Made by a program: the position numbers and the translations under genes. Under the pieces are notes generated by a model, which did not search any database, was not told where the DNA came from, and was given only the letters and a program-made list of their open reading frames with translations. Shown piece by piece: positions 43,635 through 52,113 of a stretch of 64,000 nucleotides of DNA (position 1 is its first letter; each line of letters starts with the position of its first letter). This DNA is from Rubrivivax sp. (GTDB taxonomy: Bacteria > Pseudomonadota > Gammaproteobacteria > Burkholderiales > Burkholderiaceae_C), in assembly GCA_022843905.1 (NCBI GenBank), contig JALHMT010000027.1, positions 1 through 64,000 of the forward strand, read 5' to 3'.

Positions 43635-43708
43635 TGTCGACCGGGCACGCGGGCGACCGGGCCCCGCTGCCGTCCAGCCAGGGAACGGGGATTGCCGAAC
43701 TTGTGGAT

Positions 43709-43725
43709 CGGGCCGCTGTGGCCCG
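43709..43725. terminator. Weak terminator-like hairpin after gntR
   Basis: CGGGCC and GGCCCG arms with a 5-base loop in the 127-base gap before the SRPBCC gene. No T-run, so assignment as a terminator is weak. Confidence 0.3.
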
Positions 43726-43761
43726 TGAACGCACATCCCCCACCGACACTGGAGCACCCGC

Positions 43762-44409
43762 ATGAACCGACTTCTCGCTTTGGCCGCCGTCGCCGCGGCA
43801 GGACTGGTTGTCCGCAACCAGATGAAGAAGAGCAGCAGCAGCGGATCCGGCCGCATGTCCAGCGCCACCGAGTCGATCGAGGTCGACGTCCCCGTCAGCA
43901 CCGCCTACAACCAGTGGACGCAGTTCGAGACATTCCCGCAGTTCATGTCGGGCGTGCTCGAGGTGCGTCAGCTCGACGACACCCACCTGCACTGGCGCGC
44001 TCGGATCGCCGGCAAGGAAGAGCAGTGGGACGTCGAGATCACGCAGCAGATCCCGGACCGCCTGATCGCCTGGCGCAGCACCGGCGGCGCGCGCAACGAA
44101 GGGGCGGTGAACTTCCGTTCGCTGTCGGACAACCGCACCCGCATCGAGCTGCGCATCGACTATGAACCCCGAGGCCCCATGGAGGTGCTGGGCGACGCCT
44201 TCGGTGCCGTCAGCCGGCGCGCCAGCGGCAACCTGCAGCGCTTCAAGAGCTTCCTGGAAGACCGCGGCAGCGCGACCGGAGCCTGGCGCGGCACGGTGGC
44301 GGGCGGCCAGACCCAGGAGGGCAGGCCAGGCGACGCACCAGGCGACGCACCAGGGGACACCCAGGTCGAGACCCTGCGCAGAAACGAGTCGGCGCCGACG
44401 GCGCTCTGA
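43762..44409 (+). CDS. SRPBCC-fold (polyketide cyclase/START-like) protein
   Basis: 215 residues. A short N-terminal hydrophobic segment (LLALAAVAAAGLVV) is probably a membrane anchor, followed by a Ser-rich linker. The SRPBCC domain covers about 35-150: ESIEVDVPVSTAYNQWTQFETFPQF, WRARIAGKEEQWDVEI and RIELRIDYEP. The fold binds hydrophobic ligands or lipids. The C-terminal tail has GDAPGDAPGD, encoded by an exact 12-base tandem repeat (44329-44352). TGGAG precedes ATG 43762. No pathway link is evident. Confidence 0.85.
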   Translation: MNRLLALAAVAAAGLVVRNQMKKSSSSGSGRMSSATESIEVDVPVSTAYNQWTQFETFPQFMSGVLEVRQLDDTHLHWRARIAGKEEQWDVEITQQIPDRLIAWRSTGGARNEGAVNFRSLSDNRTRIELRIDYEPRGPMEVLGDAFGAVSRRASGNLQRFKSFLEDRGSATGAWRGTVAGGQTQEGRPGDAPGDAPGDTQVETLRRNESAPTAL

Positions 44410-44430
44410 ATCGGAAGCCCGTTCGAACCG

Positions 44431-44452
44431 CCCGCGGGTGATCGTCCGCGGG
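44431..44452. terminator. Hairpin after the SRPBCC gene
   Basis: CCCGCGG and CCGCGGG arms (7 bp, perfect) with an 8-base loop, 22 bases after the SRPBCC stop. No T-run; a GC-only terminator or processing site is possible. Confidence 0.35.
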
Positions 44453-44577
44453 AGCGCCGATTGCTCCGTCGGGGCGGTCCCCTGGCGGTGCCGGTGCGTT
44501 TGCGCGCCGATGGGCCAGGGATGGGCTCTCCGAAGGACAACCGTTGGCGCGGGCCCCGGCCGTTCGCCAAGCCGACC

Positions 44578-44991
44578 ATGCCGTGGCTCAAGTTGCTGCA
44601 CATCGCTGCCGTGATCGTCTGGTGCGGCACCCTGCTTTACCTGCCCGCGGCCATCGCGGCGGCGGGCCGAGGGCGTCGTGCCGGGCACCGCCACGCCTTG
44701 GTGCGCGGCCTGTTCACCAGCGTGGCCACGCCGGCGGCGCTGGTGGCCATCGTCGCGGGCACGGGAGTCTTCGTGCTGCAGGGGCCGGTGGCGCCCTGGC
44801 TCATCGCCAAGCTGTCGCTGGTCGGGCTGCTGGTGCTGGGACACGCTGCCTGCGGCCTGCTGATCCTGCGCATCCAGCACGGCAAGGCCCGTCTGGGTGC
44901 CGATCGCGGCAAGTGCATCGCGCTGGGCGGCTCGATGCTGCTGTGGCTGCTGGGCATCGCCTGGCTGGTGCTGAGCAAGTCGTGGCCATGA
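44578..44991 (+). CDS. CopD/HemJ-like integral membrane protein
   Basis: 137 residues, four predicted helices. The start WLKLLHIAAVIVWCGTLLYLPAAI has the conserved His and the W-G-T-L pattern of the CopD/HemJ group; VRGLFTSVATPAALVAIVAGTGVF and LSLVGLLVLGHAACGLLIL carry further His residues able to bind haem. HemJ is an oxygen-dependent protoporphyrinogen oxidase, CopD a copper-resistance membrane protein; the sequence does not separate the two. Its position just before an oxidase cluster fits haem or copper supply. ATG 44578 is the only sensible start. Confidence 0.75.
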   Translation: MPWLKLLHIAAVIVWCGTLLYLPAAIAAAGRGRRAGHRHALVRGLFTSVATPAALVAIVAGTGVFVLQGPVAPWLIAKLSLVGLLVLGHAACGLLILRIQHGKARLGADRGKCIALGGSMLLWLLGIAWLVLSKSWP

Positions 44992-45002
44992 CGGCGGCCG
45001 CA

Positions 45003-45467
45003 TCACGTCGAGGTGTCGACACCCACCGCGTGCTCGTAGACCAGGCGCCCGCCAAGGTAGGCCGCCAGGCCGATGAAGGTGGCCGTGACCAGCGTCAGCA
45101 GGCCGCCCCAGGGGTCGATCAGGGCTCCCGGGTCCTCGCCCAGGCGCAGCAGCCAGTTCAGCGTCGCCAGCGACAGCATCATCACTGCCACCAGGGCATG
45201 CATCCAGGCGGTGATCAGCCGACGCACGCGGGCGACGGCCAGCAGGTCGACCAGCCCGGCCAGGCTGGCCCCCCAGCCCCCCAGCGCGCCGACACCGGCC
45301 ATCCACACGCCGGCGCGGGCCCAGAACGGATCGCCGCCCAGCAGATGGGCGGCGTCGGTGCCGACCAGCCCGATGAGGGCGGCCACCGGGAAGTGGATGA
45401 ACATCGGGTGCAGCGGGTGCCCGGCGATCGCGGCGCGGCTGAGGATGGGTTCGGGCGTCGTGCTCAT
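45003..45467 (-). CDS. DUF2231 membrane protein
   Basis: 154 residues, four helices. The conserved start GHPLHPMFIHFPVAALIGL with three His residues is the DUF2231 signature; further His/Trp residues are in AWMHALVAVMMLSL. Such proteins often neighbour terminal oxidases or haem proteins and may bind haem. The start is only 24 bases from the divergent oxidase subunit II start, so the two promoters must lie within each other's coding sequence. Convergent with the CopD-like gene. Confidence 0.85.
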   Translation of the reverse strand: MSTTPEPILSRAAIAGHPLHPMFIHFPVAALIGLVGTDAAHLLGGDPFWARAGVWMAGVGALGGWGASLAGLVDLLAVARVRRLITAWMHALVAVMMLSLATLNWLLRLGEDPGALIDPWGGLLTLVTATFIGLAAYLGGRLVYEHAVGVDTST

Positions 45468-45491
45468 GAGGACTTTCTGCGGCACGGCGGC

Positions 45492-46205
45492 GTGCCGTCG
45501 GACCCTGCGGGCAGGCGGTGGGCCCGGACCTTCCTGCAAGTCGCCGCGGCGGTCTCGCTGGCGGGTTGCGAGCGGCCGCTGTCGGTGCTGCACCCGGCAG
45601 GGCCGTCGGCCCGGGCCATCGCCGAGGTCTGGTGGTGGATGTTCGGCGTCGCCAGCGTGGTGCTGGTGGGCGTGGTGGCCCTGTGGCTGCTGGCCATGCG
45701 CCGCCACCGCGAGATGGACGAGGCCGCGGCGCAGCGCGTGGGCGTGCGCTGGATGGTCGGCGGCGGCATCGTGCTGCCGGTGGCGGCCATCACCGCGCTG
45801 CTGGTGTTCGGGGCGCAGGCCGGCCGCCACCAGCTGCCCTGGCCGCAGGTCGGCGCGCAGCCGCTGCGCATCGAGGCCATCGGACATCGCTGGTGGTGGC
45901 AGCTGCGCTATCCCGACCACGGGCACGACTTGCGCAATGAACTGCGCCTGCCGGTCGGCCGGGCCGTCGACATCCACACCCGCAGTGCCGACGTCATCCA
46001 TTCGTTCTGGGTGCCGCGGCTGGGCGGCAAGCTCGACGCCGTGCCGGGGCGCACGGCCGTCGTGCGCCTGCAGGCCGACCGCGCGGGCATCTACCAGGGC
46101 GTGTGCGCCGAATTCTGCGGCACCGGTCATGCCCACATGACCATGACCGTCATCGCGATGGAGCCGGCAGATTTCGACGCCTGGCTCGCCGGCGGCCCGC
46201 CATGA
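45492..46205 (+). CDS. coxB: Cytochrome c oxidase subunit II
   Basis: 237 residues from GTG 45492. Lipoprotein-like signal (VAAAVSLAGC), then two helices and the cupredoxin domain. The CuA centre is complete: His in IHSFWVPRLGG and CAEFCGTGHAHM (two Cys, His, Met). It accepts electrons from cytochrome c. No cytochrome c domain is fused. GTG 45492 is chosen because earlier in-frame codons include no start; GAGGAC lies 17 bases upstream, rather far. The subunit I gene overlaps the stop (ATGA). Confidence 0.92.
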   Translation: MPSDPAGRRWARTFLQVAAAVSLAGCERPLSVLHPAGPSARAIAEVWWWMFGVASVVLVGVVALWLLAMRRHREMDEAAAQRVGVRWMVGGGIVLPVAAITALLVFGAQAGRHQLPWPQVGAQPLRIEAIGHRWWWQLRYPDHGHDLRNELRLPVGRAVDIHTRSADVIHSFWVPRLGGKLDAVPGRTAVVRLQADRAGIYQGVCAEFCGTGHAHMTMTVIAMEPADFDAWLAGGPP

Positions 46206-48724
46206 ACGGGCAGGCCAGCCATGCCGACGACCTGCACGACGAACTCGAGGCCGTGTGGGCCAACCCGCGCGGCTGGCGCGCGCTGAGCGTCGTCAACCAC
46301 ACCACCATCGCCAGGCGCTTCCTGGTCACCGGCACGGTCTTCTTCGTCATCGCCGGCCTGCTGGCGATGCTGATGCGCGCGCAGCTGGCGCGGCCGAACG
46401 GCAGCTTCATGGGGGCCGGAGCCTACAGCCAGGCCTTCACGATGCACGGCACGATGATGATGTTCCTCTTCGCGGTGCCCATGCTGCTGGGGCTGGCCTC
46501 GTACCTGCTGCCCAAGATGCTGGGCGCGCGCGACCTGGTGTTCCCGCGGCTGTCGGCGTTCGGCTACTGGTGCTACCTGTTCGGCGGCATCATCTTCACC
46601 AGCAGCCTGCTGTTCGGCCTGGCACCCGACGCCGGCTGGTTCATGTACACGCCGCTGTCCAGCAACGTCTACGCGCCGGGGCTCAACTCCGACTTCTGGC
46701 TGCTGGGCATCACCTTCGTCGAGATCGCCACCATGGCCACGGCCATCGAGCTGGCCGTGTCCATCCTGCGCGCCCGGGCCGCCGGCATGTCGCTGGACCG
46801 CATGCCCATCTTCGCCTGGGCGATGCTGGTGACGGTGATGATGATCATCGTCGGATTCCCGCCGCTGATCCTGGGCTCCATCCTGCTGGAGATCGAGCGC
46901 GCCGCCGGTTGGGCCTTCTTCGATCCGCTGCGCGGCGGCGACCCGCTGCTGTGGCAGCACCTGTTCTGGCTGTTCGGCCACCCCGAGGTCTACATCATCT
47001 TCCTGCCGGCCGCGGGCATCGTCTCGACGCTGCTGCCGGTGTACGCGCGGCGTCCGCTGGTCGGCTACCGCTGGGTGGTGGTGTCGCTGATCAGCGTCGG
47101 CTTCATCAGCTTCGGCCTGTGGGTGCACCACATGTTCGCGGTGGGCATCCCGGCGCTCGCGCTGGCCTTCTTCTCGGCCGCCAGCATGCTGGTCGCCGTG
47201 CCGACCGGCGTGCAGGTCTTCGCCTGGATCGCCACGCTGTGGACCGGCCGCCCGGTGTGGCACACCCCCATGCTGTGGCTCGCCGGTTTCCTGGCCATCT
47301 TCGTCGCCGGCGGGCTGACCGGCGTGATGCTGGCCTTCGTGCCCTTCGACTGGCAGGTGCACGACACGCACTTCGTCGTCGCCCACTTCCACTACGTGCT
47401 GATCGGCGGCATGCTGTTCCCGCTGCTGGCCGGCATCTACCACTGGCTGCCGCACTTCAGCGGCCGCATGCCGTCCCCGGGCCTGGCCAAGGTCGGCTTC
47501 TGGCTCACCTTCGTCGGCTTCAACGGCACCTTCCTGGTGATGCACTGGACCGGCCTGCTGGGCATGCCGCGGCGTGTCTACCGCTACGACGCCGGCCTCG
47601 GCTGGGATCTGCCCAACCTGCTGTCGTCGGTCTTCAGCTTCGTGATGGCCTTCGGCGTGGCCGCCGTGCTGCTGGACATCGCGCTGCACTTCCGCTGGGG
47701 CCGCAAGGCGCCGCCCAATCCCTGGGGGGCCGACACCCTGGAGTGGGCCACCGGCACGCCGCCGCGGGCCTACAACTTCGCCAGCCTGCCGCGCATCACC
47801 AGCCGGCATCCGCTGTGGGACCAGCCTGAGCTGATGAAGAGCATCGCCCAGGGCGAGCACGAACTGGCGCGGGCCACGCACGGCAGGCGCGAGACGCTGG
47901 GCAGCGACGCGGTGAGCGGCCGCACGACCGAGGTGTTCCACCTGCCCGGCAATTCCTGGTTGCCGCTGATCGCCGGCGGGCTGCTGGCCGTGCTGTGCAT
48001 CACGCTGCTGCTCAAGGCCTACCTGCCCTCCGCCGTGCTGGCGCTGGCCGTGATCGTGGTGCTGGTGCGCTGGTCGTGGGAGAACGGCGCCCACCCGGCG
48101 GCGTTCTCCGGCGAGGCGCGCGGTCTGCCCGACGGCCTGCACCTGCACTCGCGCGGCTTCGATGGCCCGGGCCTGTGGGGCATGGGCCTGACCCTGCTGG
48201 CCGACGCGGCGCTCTACGCCTCGCTGGTCTTCGCCTGGGTCTACCTGTGGACGGTGGCGCCGAACTGGCAGCCCCCCGAGCGGCCTGCACTGAACGCCTG
48301 GGTGCTGGCCGCCGTGGCCGGGGCCTTTGCCGGCGGCTGGGCGCTGCTGCGCAGTGGCGTGCGCCGCCTTCGCGGCGGCGGCGACCAGGGCCTGCAGCTG
48401 CGCCTGCTCGGCGCGGCAGGCTGCGGCTTGCTGGGCAGCCTGGTGCTGGGCTGGTGCCTGGTCGCCACGCCGCTGGCGCCCACGCGCAGCGCGCACGATG
48501 CCATGGTCGCCTTCGTGCTCGCCTTCCTGCTGCTTCACGGCCTGCTGGCCACGTTGCTGGCGCTGCTGCAGGTCTGGCGCGTGCGGCGGGCCCACGTCGG
48601 CCTGCACGCGCCCTACGAAGTCGGCGTGGTGGCGCTGTGGTGGGTCTTCACCGCGGGCGCCACGGCGGTGGCGGCGCTGGCCTGGGGGGGCCTGCCGCTG
48701 GCCATGATCGGGGCTGCGCCATGA
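46202..48724 (+). CDS. Cytochrome c oxidase, fused subunits I and III
   Basis: 840 residues. The subunit I part (to about 560) has haem and CuB ligands: FTMHGTMMMFLF, WLFGHPEVYIIFLPAAG (CuB His and proton-channel Glu), WVHHMFAVG and DTHFVVAHFHYVLIGG. GFNGTFLVMHWTGLLGMPRR is the classical late block. After a linker (about 580-620) the C-terminal ~200 residues carry about seven helices with a subunit III pattern (GLWGMGLTLLADAALYASLVFAWVYLW, HDAMVAFVLAFLLLHGLLATLL in parts). It reduces O2 to water and pumps protons. The order II-(I+III)-small protein-CtaG fits an aa3-type oxidase alternative to the housekeeping one. Confidence 0.92.
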   Translation: MNGQASHADDLHDELEAVWANPRGWRALSVVNHTTIARRFLVTGTVFFVIAGLLAMLMRAQLARPNGSFMGAGAYSQAFTMHGTMMMFLFAVPMLLGLASYLLPKMLGARDLVFPRLSAFGYWCYLFGGIIFTSSLLFGLAPDAGWFMYTPLSSNVYAPGLNSDFWLLGITFVEIATMATAIELAVSILRARAAGMSLDRMPIFAWAMLVTVMMIIVGFPPLILGSILLEIERAAGWAFFDPLRGGDPLLWQHLFWLFGHPEVYIIFLPAAGIVSTLLPVYARRPLVGYRWVVVSLISVGFISFGLWVHHMFAVGIPALALAFFSAASMLVAVPTGVQVFAWIATLWTGRPVWHTPMLWLAGFLAIFVAGGLTGVMLAFVPFDWQVHDTHFVVAHFHYVLIGGMLFPLLAGIYHWLPHFSGRMPSPGLAKVGFWLTFVGFNGTFLVMHWTGLLGMPRRVYRYDAGLGWDLPNLLSSVFSFVMAFGVAAVLLDIALHFRWGRKAPPNPWGADTLEWATGTPPRAYNFASLPRITSRHPLWDQPELMKSIAQGEHELARATHGRRETLGSDAVSGRTTEVFHLPGNSWLPLIAGGLLAVLCITLLLKAYLPSAVLALAVIVVLVRWSWENGAHPAAFSGEARGLPDGLHLHSRGFDGPGLWGMGLTLLADAALYASLVFAWVYLWTVAPNWQPPERPALNAWVLAAVAGAFAGGWALLRSGVRRLRGGGDQGLQLRLLGAAGCGLLGSLVLGWCLVATPLAPTRSAHDAMVAFVLAFLLLHGLLATLLALLQVWRVRRAHVGLHAPYEVGVVALWWVFTAGATAVAALAWGGLPLAMIGAAP

Positions 48725-49077
48725 AGCCGGCGGCCGACAGCGGCTGGCAGCTGGTGCTGGGACTGAGCTTGTGGGCGCTGTGGTTCGTGGTGGCCTATGG
48801 CGGCGCCGCAGCGGCCTGCCGCTGGGCCCCGCCCGACCCTTCGAGCGGGGCCATGACGGGACTGAACGCAGCGCTGCTGCTCGTGGGCTTGACCGTCGCC
48901 GCGCTGCTGACGTGGCTGGCCTGGCGCTGCCTGCAGGCCGGGCGGCGCCTGCAGCACGGGCAGGCGCCGCCCTATCGCCGCTTTCTCGCCCGGACCGGGG
49001 CCGTGCTGCATGCCGTCGCGGCGATCAGCACCTTGGCCGTCGCCCTGCCGCTGCTGCTGCTGCCGCCATGCCTGTAG
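48721..49077 (+). CDS. Small membrane protein of the oxidase cluster
   Basis: 118 residues, three predicted helices (LVLGLSLWALWFVVAYGGAAAA, AALLLVGLTVAALLTWLAW, VLHAVAAISTLAVALPLLLL). Family not recognised. Its ATG overlaps the oxidase stop and its 3' end overlaps the ctaG start by ten bases, so it is embedded in the operon and may be a small subunit or assembly helper. Confidence 0.75.
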   Translation: MKPAADSGWQLVLGLSLWALWFVVAYGGAAAACRWAPPDPSSGAMTGLNAALLLVGLTVAALLTWLAWRCLQAGRRLQHGQAPPYRRFLARTGAVLHAVAAISTLAVALPLLLLPPCL

Positions 49078-49967
49078 TGCCTGTGATGGCCGTGCTGCCG
49101 GGCCGGTCCGCTTCGAAACGGTCGCTGCCGTCGGCGCGACGCGTGGCCGCCGGCGTCCTGGCGGCCGCTGCCGCCGCCATGCCGCCGGGCGCGTGGGCGC
49201 ACGCTGGCCTGTTCAGCGGCGACAGCTCGTCGGCCCCGGTGTGGCTGGCCCAGGTTCTGTGGGCGCTGGCCTGGATCGGTTACGGCTCGGGCGCGCTCCG
49301 GGTGCGGCCGCTGCTCAGCCGCTGCCTGGCCTTTCATGCGGCCATGCTGATCGGCGGCCTGGCGCTGTTCGGCCCCTTCGACCGCTGGGCCGAGTCGAGC
49401 ATCGCATGGCACATGGTGCAGCACATGCTGCTGATCGTGGTGGTGGCGCCCCTGGTGGTGATGGCGCGGCCCTGGCCGCAGTGGCGTGCGCGGGCCGGCC
49501 GCGCTCTCGACCCCACCTGGCGCGCCCTGATGCATCTGAGCCGTCACCCCATGGCCTGTGCGCTGCTGCATGCCCTGGCCATCTGGTTCTGGCATGCGCC
49601 GGGGCCCTACATGGCCGCGGTGTTCGACACCACCTGGCACGTCGTCGAACACGCCTGCTTTCTCTTCACGGCCTGGCTGTTCTGGGGGGCGGTGCTGCGG
49701 GCCGGCCGCGCGGCGACCTTCCAGGCGCTGCTGGCCCTGCTGTTCACGCTGATGCACACCGGTCTGCTCGGCGCCGTGCTGACCTTCGCCCGTGAGCCGC
49801 TGTACGGGCGCGGGTCCAGCGGGCTGTGGGACCAGCAGCTGGCCGGCCTGGTGATGTGGATCCCCGGCGGCACGGCCTACCTGGCAGCCGCGGCCTGGGT
49901 GGTCTGGCGCGGCCTGGGCAGCAGCGGGGACTACTCGCTGGGCACGAAGATCCACAGCAGGGCGTAG
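49068..49967 (+). CDS. ctaG: Cytochrome c oxidase assembly factor, CtaG_Cox (caa3) family
   Basis: 299 residues, seven helices after a basic N terminus with signal-like AAAAAAMPPGAWAHA. His-rich membrane blocks IAWHMVQHMLLIVVVAPL, AIWFWHAPGPYMAAV and WHVVEHACFLFTAWLFWG are typical of the CtaG family needed for caa3-type oxidase, probably in CuB or copper delivery. This is unrelated to Cox11-type CtaG. It lacks its own clear ribosome site and is coupled to the small membrane protein. Its end overlaps the convergent PspC gene by 37 bases. Confidence 0.88.
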   Translation: MPVVPVMAVLPGRSASKRSLPSARRVAAGVLAAAAAAMPPGAWAHAGLFSGDSSSAPVWLAQVLWALAWIGYGSGALRVRPLLSRCLAFHAAMLIGGLALFGPFDRWAESSIAWHMVQHMLLIVVVAPLVVMARPWPQWRARAGRALDPTWRALMHLSRHPMACALLHALAIWFWHAPGPYMAAVFDTTWHVVEHACFLFTAWLFWGAVLRAGRAATFQALLALLFTLMHTGLLGAVLTFAREPLYGRGSSGLWDQQLAGLVMWIPGGTAYLAAAAWVVWRGLGSSGDYSLGTKIHSRA

Positions 49968-50263
49968 GCCAGCATGCCGGCACCACCCCACAACGACAGC
50001 AGCACGAAGCCCAGGCGCCAGGCCCAGGGCTGCAGGCCAGTGGCCTGCGCCAGGCCGCCGCAGACGCCGGCCACCCAGCGCTCGCCGCGGCTTCGCCGCA
50101 GCGTGTTCAGCGCCGACAAGGGGCTGCCGCCTGCCGCCGTGCCTTCCGACCCGGCGCTGTCCGCTCGCAGCACGCGCGCCTTGGCCTGCGCGAACTCCCC
50201 GTCGGTCAGTGCGCCGCTGCGGTGCAGATCGGCCAGGCGGTTCAGTTCTTCGCTGAGGGACAT
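49931..50263 (-). CDS. SHOCT plus PspC domain membrane protein
   Basis: 110 residues. The N-terminal 30 residues (LSEELNRLADLHRSGALTDGEFAQAKARVL in parts) form a SHOCT-like helical hairpin, followed by a PspC domain: GERWVAGVCGGLAQATGLQPWAWRLGFVLLSLWGGAGMLAYALLWIFVP (in parts) with one membrane segment. PspC-type proteins act in envelope stress responses; this short form is widespread and poorly characterised. GAGG precedes ATG 50263. Confidence 0.9.
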   Translation of the reverse strand: MSLSEELNRLADLHRSGALTDGEFAQAKARVLRADSAGSEGTAAGGSPLSALNTLRRSRGERWVAGVCGGLAQATGLQPWAWRLGFVLLSLWGGAGMLAYALLWIFVPSE

Positions 50264-50368
50264 GGTCGGGCCTCGTGTCGGTCGGTGGGCGTCTGCATGC
50301 CGGCGGCAGCGTCGCGCGGGCCAGCTTAGCGCAGCACCGGTCCAGAATGCCGTGGAAGGAGCCATCCG

Positions 50369-51988
50369 ATGAACAACGCACGCAGCGACAGGGTCGCCGG
50401 ACAGGGCGAGCTCGACCCACCGCCCGCCGACGACGGGCCCGCCCGGTCGGGCGGCCGGGCCTGGCTGTTTCGTGCGCTGGGGCTGGGCGCCGCGTTGCTG
50501 GTGTACGGGCTGCTGGGCAACGCGGAGATGGGCCGTGATGCGCGCGTGGTGGCGGCGGTGGCCACGCTGATGGCGGTCTGGTGGATGACCGAGGCCGTTC
50601 CGCTGTCGGCCACCTCGCTGTTGCCCATCATCCTGCTGCCCTTGTTGACCGACCGATCGGTCGCCGAGGCCACCGCTCCCTACGCCAACCCCATCGTGTT
50701 CCTGTTCCTGGGGGGTTTCCTCATCGCCATCGCGATGCAGAAGGTCAGCCTGCACCGGCGCATCGCGCTGCTCACGCTGCGTGCCGTGGGCACGCATCCG
50801 CGGCAGATCATCCTGGGCATGATGATCTCGACGGCCTTCCTGTCGATGTGGGTCTCCAACACCGCCACCACGCTGATGATGCTGCCCATCGCCTTGAGTG
50901 TGCTGACCCTGGTGGCCGAGCACGGCCGTCGCGGCGCGGGCCCGGGCGCGGTCGACCTGCGCGCCGGCCTGGCGGCGGGGCGCAAGGTCAGCGAGCTGAT
51001 CCCCGACCGGAACGTCCGCACGTTCGGCGTCGGCCTGGTCCTGGCGATCGGCTGGTCGGCCTCCATCGGCGGCCTGGGCACGCTGCTGGGCAGCCCGCCG
51101 AACGCCATCGTGGCCGGCTACATCGGCAAGGAACTGGGCCGCGAGGTGGGCTTCGCGCAATGGATGATGCTGGGCCTGCCCATCGTCGTGGTCTTCATCG
51201 GTCTGGCCTGGCTGCTCATCACGCGCCTGCTGTTCCGCTTCGAACTCGAGGAGGTGCCCGGCGGCCGGCAGATGATCGACGCCGAGATCGCTTCGCTGGG
51301 TCCCTTCAGCCGTGGCGAAAGGAGCGTCAGCGTGGTGTTCCTGCTGGCTGCCTTCTGCTGGATCGTGCCGGGACTGCTGGCCGGCGTGGGCGACCTGGGT
51401 CGGAGCCTGCCCTGGCTGCGCCTGTTCAACGACACGGTCGTCGCGCTGGCTGCCGGGGTGCTGCTGTTCCTGCTGCCCGGCGTGAAGCCCGGGCAGCCGG
51501 TGCTCGACTGGCAGGACGCCGAGCGCGGCCTGCCCTGGGGCGTGCTGCTGCTGTTCGGCGGCGGGCTGTCGCTGGCGGCCTCGGTGGCGTCCAGCGCCCT
51601 GGACCAGTGGTTCGGCCGGCAGGTCATCGGGCTGGGCGTGCTGCCCACGGTGGCGCTGATCGCCAGCGTGACCCTGATCGTGCTGTTCCTCACCGAGATC
51701 ACCAGCAACACCGCCACGGCCGCCACCTTCATCCCCATCCTGGGCGGCGTGGCGGTGGGCCTGGGCATCGACCCCATGGTGCTGCTGATCCCGGCCGCCC
51801 TGGCTGCCACCTGCGCCTTCATGCTGCCCGTGGGCACCCCGCCCAACGCGATCGTCTTCGCCACGGGGGCCGTCAGCATCGCAGAGATGGCGCGCGGCGG
51901 GCTCGTGCTCAACGTCGTCGGGGCCGTGCTGATCACGGTGTTCAGCGTGCTGATCGGGCCGTGGGCGCTGGGCTTCGTCCTTCCCTGA
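50369..51988 (+). CDS. DASS/SLC13-family sodium:carboxylate symporter
   Basis: 539 residues, about 11 helices plus two re-entrant hairpins. Both substrate/sodium motifs are present: SMWVSNTATTLMMLP (SNT) and LTEITSNTATAATFIP (second SNT), with GSPPNAI and GTPPNAI loops. Family members import di- or tricarboxylates with sodium. The protein begins with a 30-residue polar tail. The preceding 105 bases hold only the divergent PspC promoter. Confidence 0.93.
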   Translation: MNNARSDRVAGQGELDPPPADDGPARSGGRAWLFRALGLGAALLVYGLLGNAEMGRDARVVAAVATLMAVWWMTEAVPLSATSLLPIILLPLLTDRSVAEATAPYANPIVFLFLGGFLIAIAMQKVSLHRRIALLTLRAVGTHPRQIILGMMISTAFLSMWVSNTATTLMMLPIALSVLTLVAEHGRRGAGPGAVDLRAGLAAGRKVSELIPDRNVRTFGVGLVLAIGWSASIGGLGTLLGSPPNAIVAGYIGKELGREVGFAQWMMLGLPIVVVFIGLAWLLITRLLFRFELEEVPGGRQMIDAEIASLGPFSRGERSVSVVFLLAAFCWIVPGLLAGVGDLGRSLPWLRLFNDTVVALAAGVLLFLLPGVKPGQPVLDWQDAERGLPWGVLLLFGGGLSLAASVASSALDQWFGRQVIGLGVLPTVALIASVTLIVLFLTEITSNTATAATFIPILGGVAVGLGIDPMVLLIPAALAATCAFMLPVGTPPNAIVFATGAVSIAEMARGGLVLNVVGAVLITVFSVLIGPWALGFVLP

Positions 51989-52113
51989 CGACCATTCAGC
52001 GCCGTCCATCGACCGTTCAAGCCAAGGTCGGCGATCAGGCGTCGGGCAGGTGCCCGGTCCGTTTGCACTCCCAGGGGGTCCCGGGCGGCTGCTTCACCTG
52101 ACGGAGTCGGCTC

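Noticed and set aside
44578..44991. Naming the four-helix protein HemJ outright
   Set aside because: CopD and HemJ share the visible features; no haem-biosynthesis neighbour settles it.
46127..48607. 826-codon open frame antisense to the fused oxidase gene
   Set aside because: Low-complexity Gln/His/Arg/Glu composition; the plus-strand oxidase has all catalytic residues.
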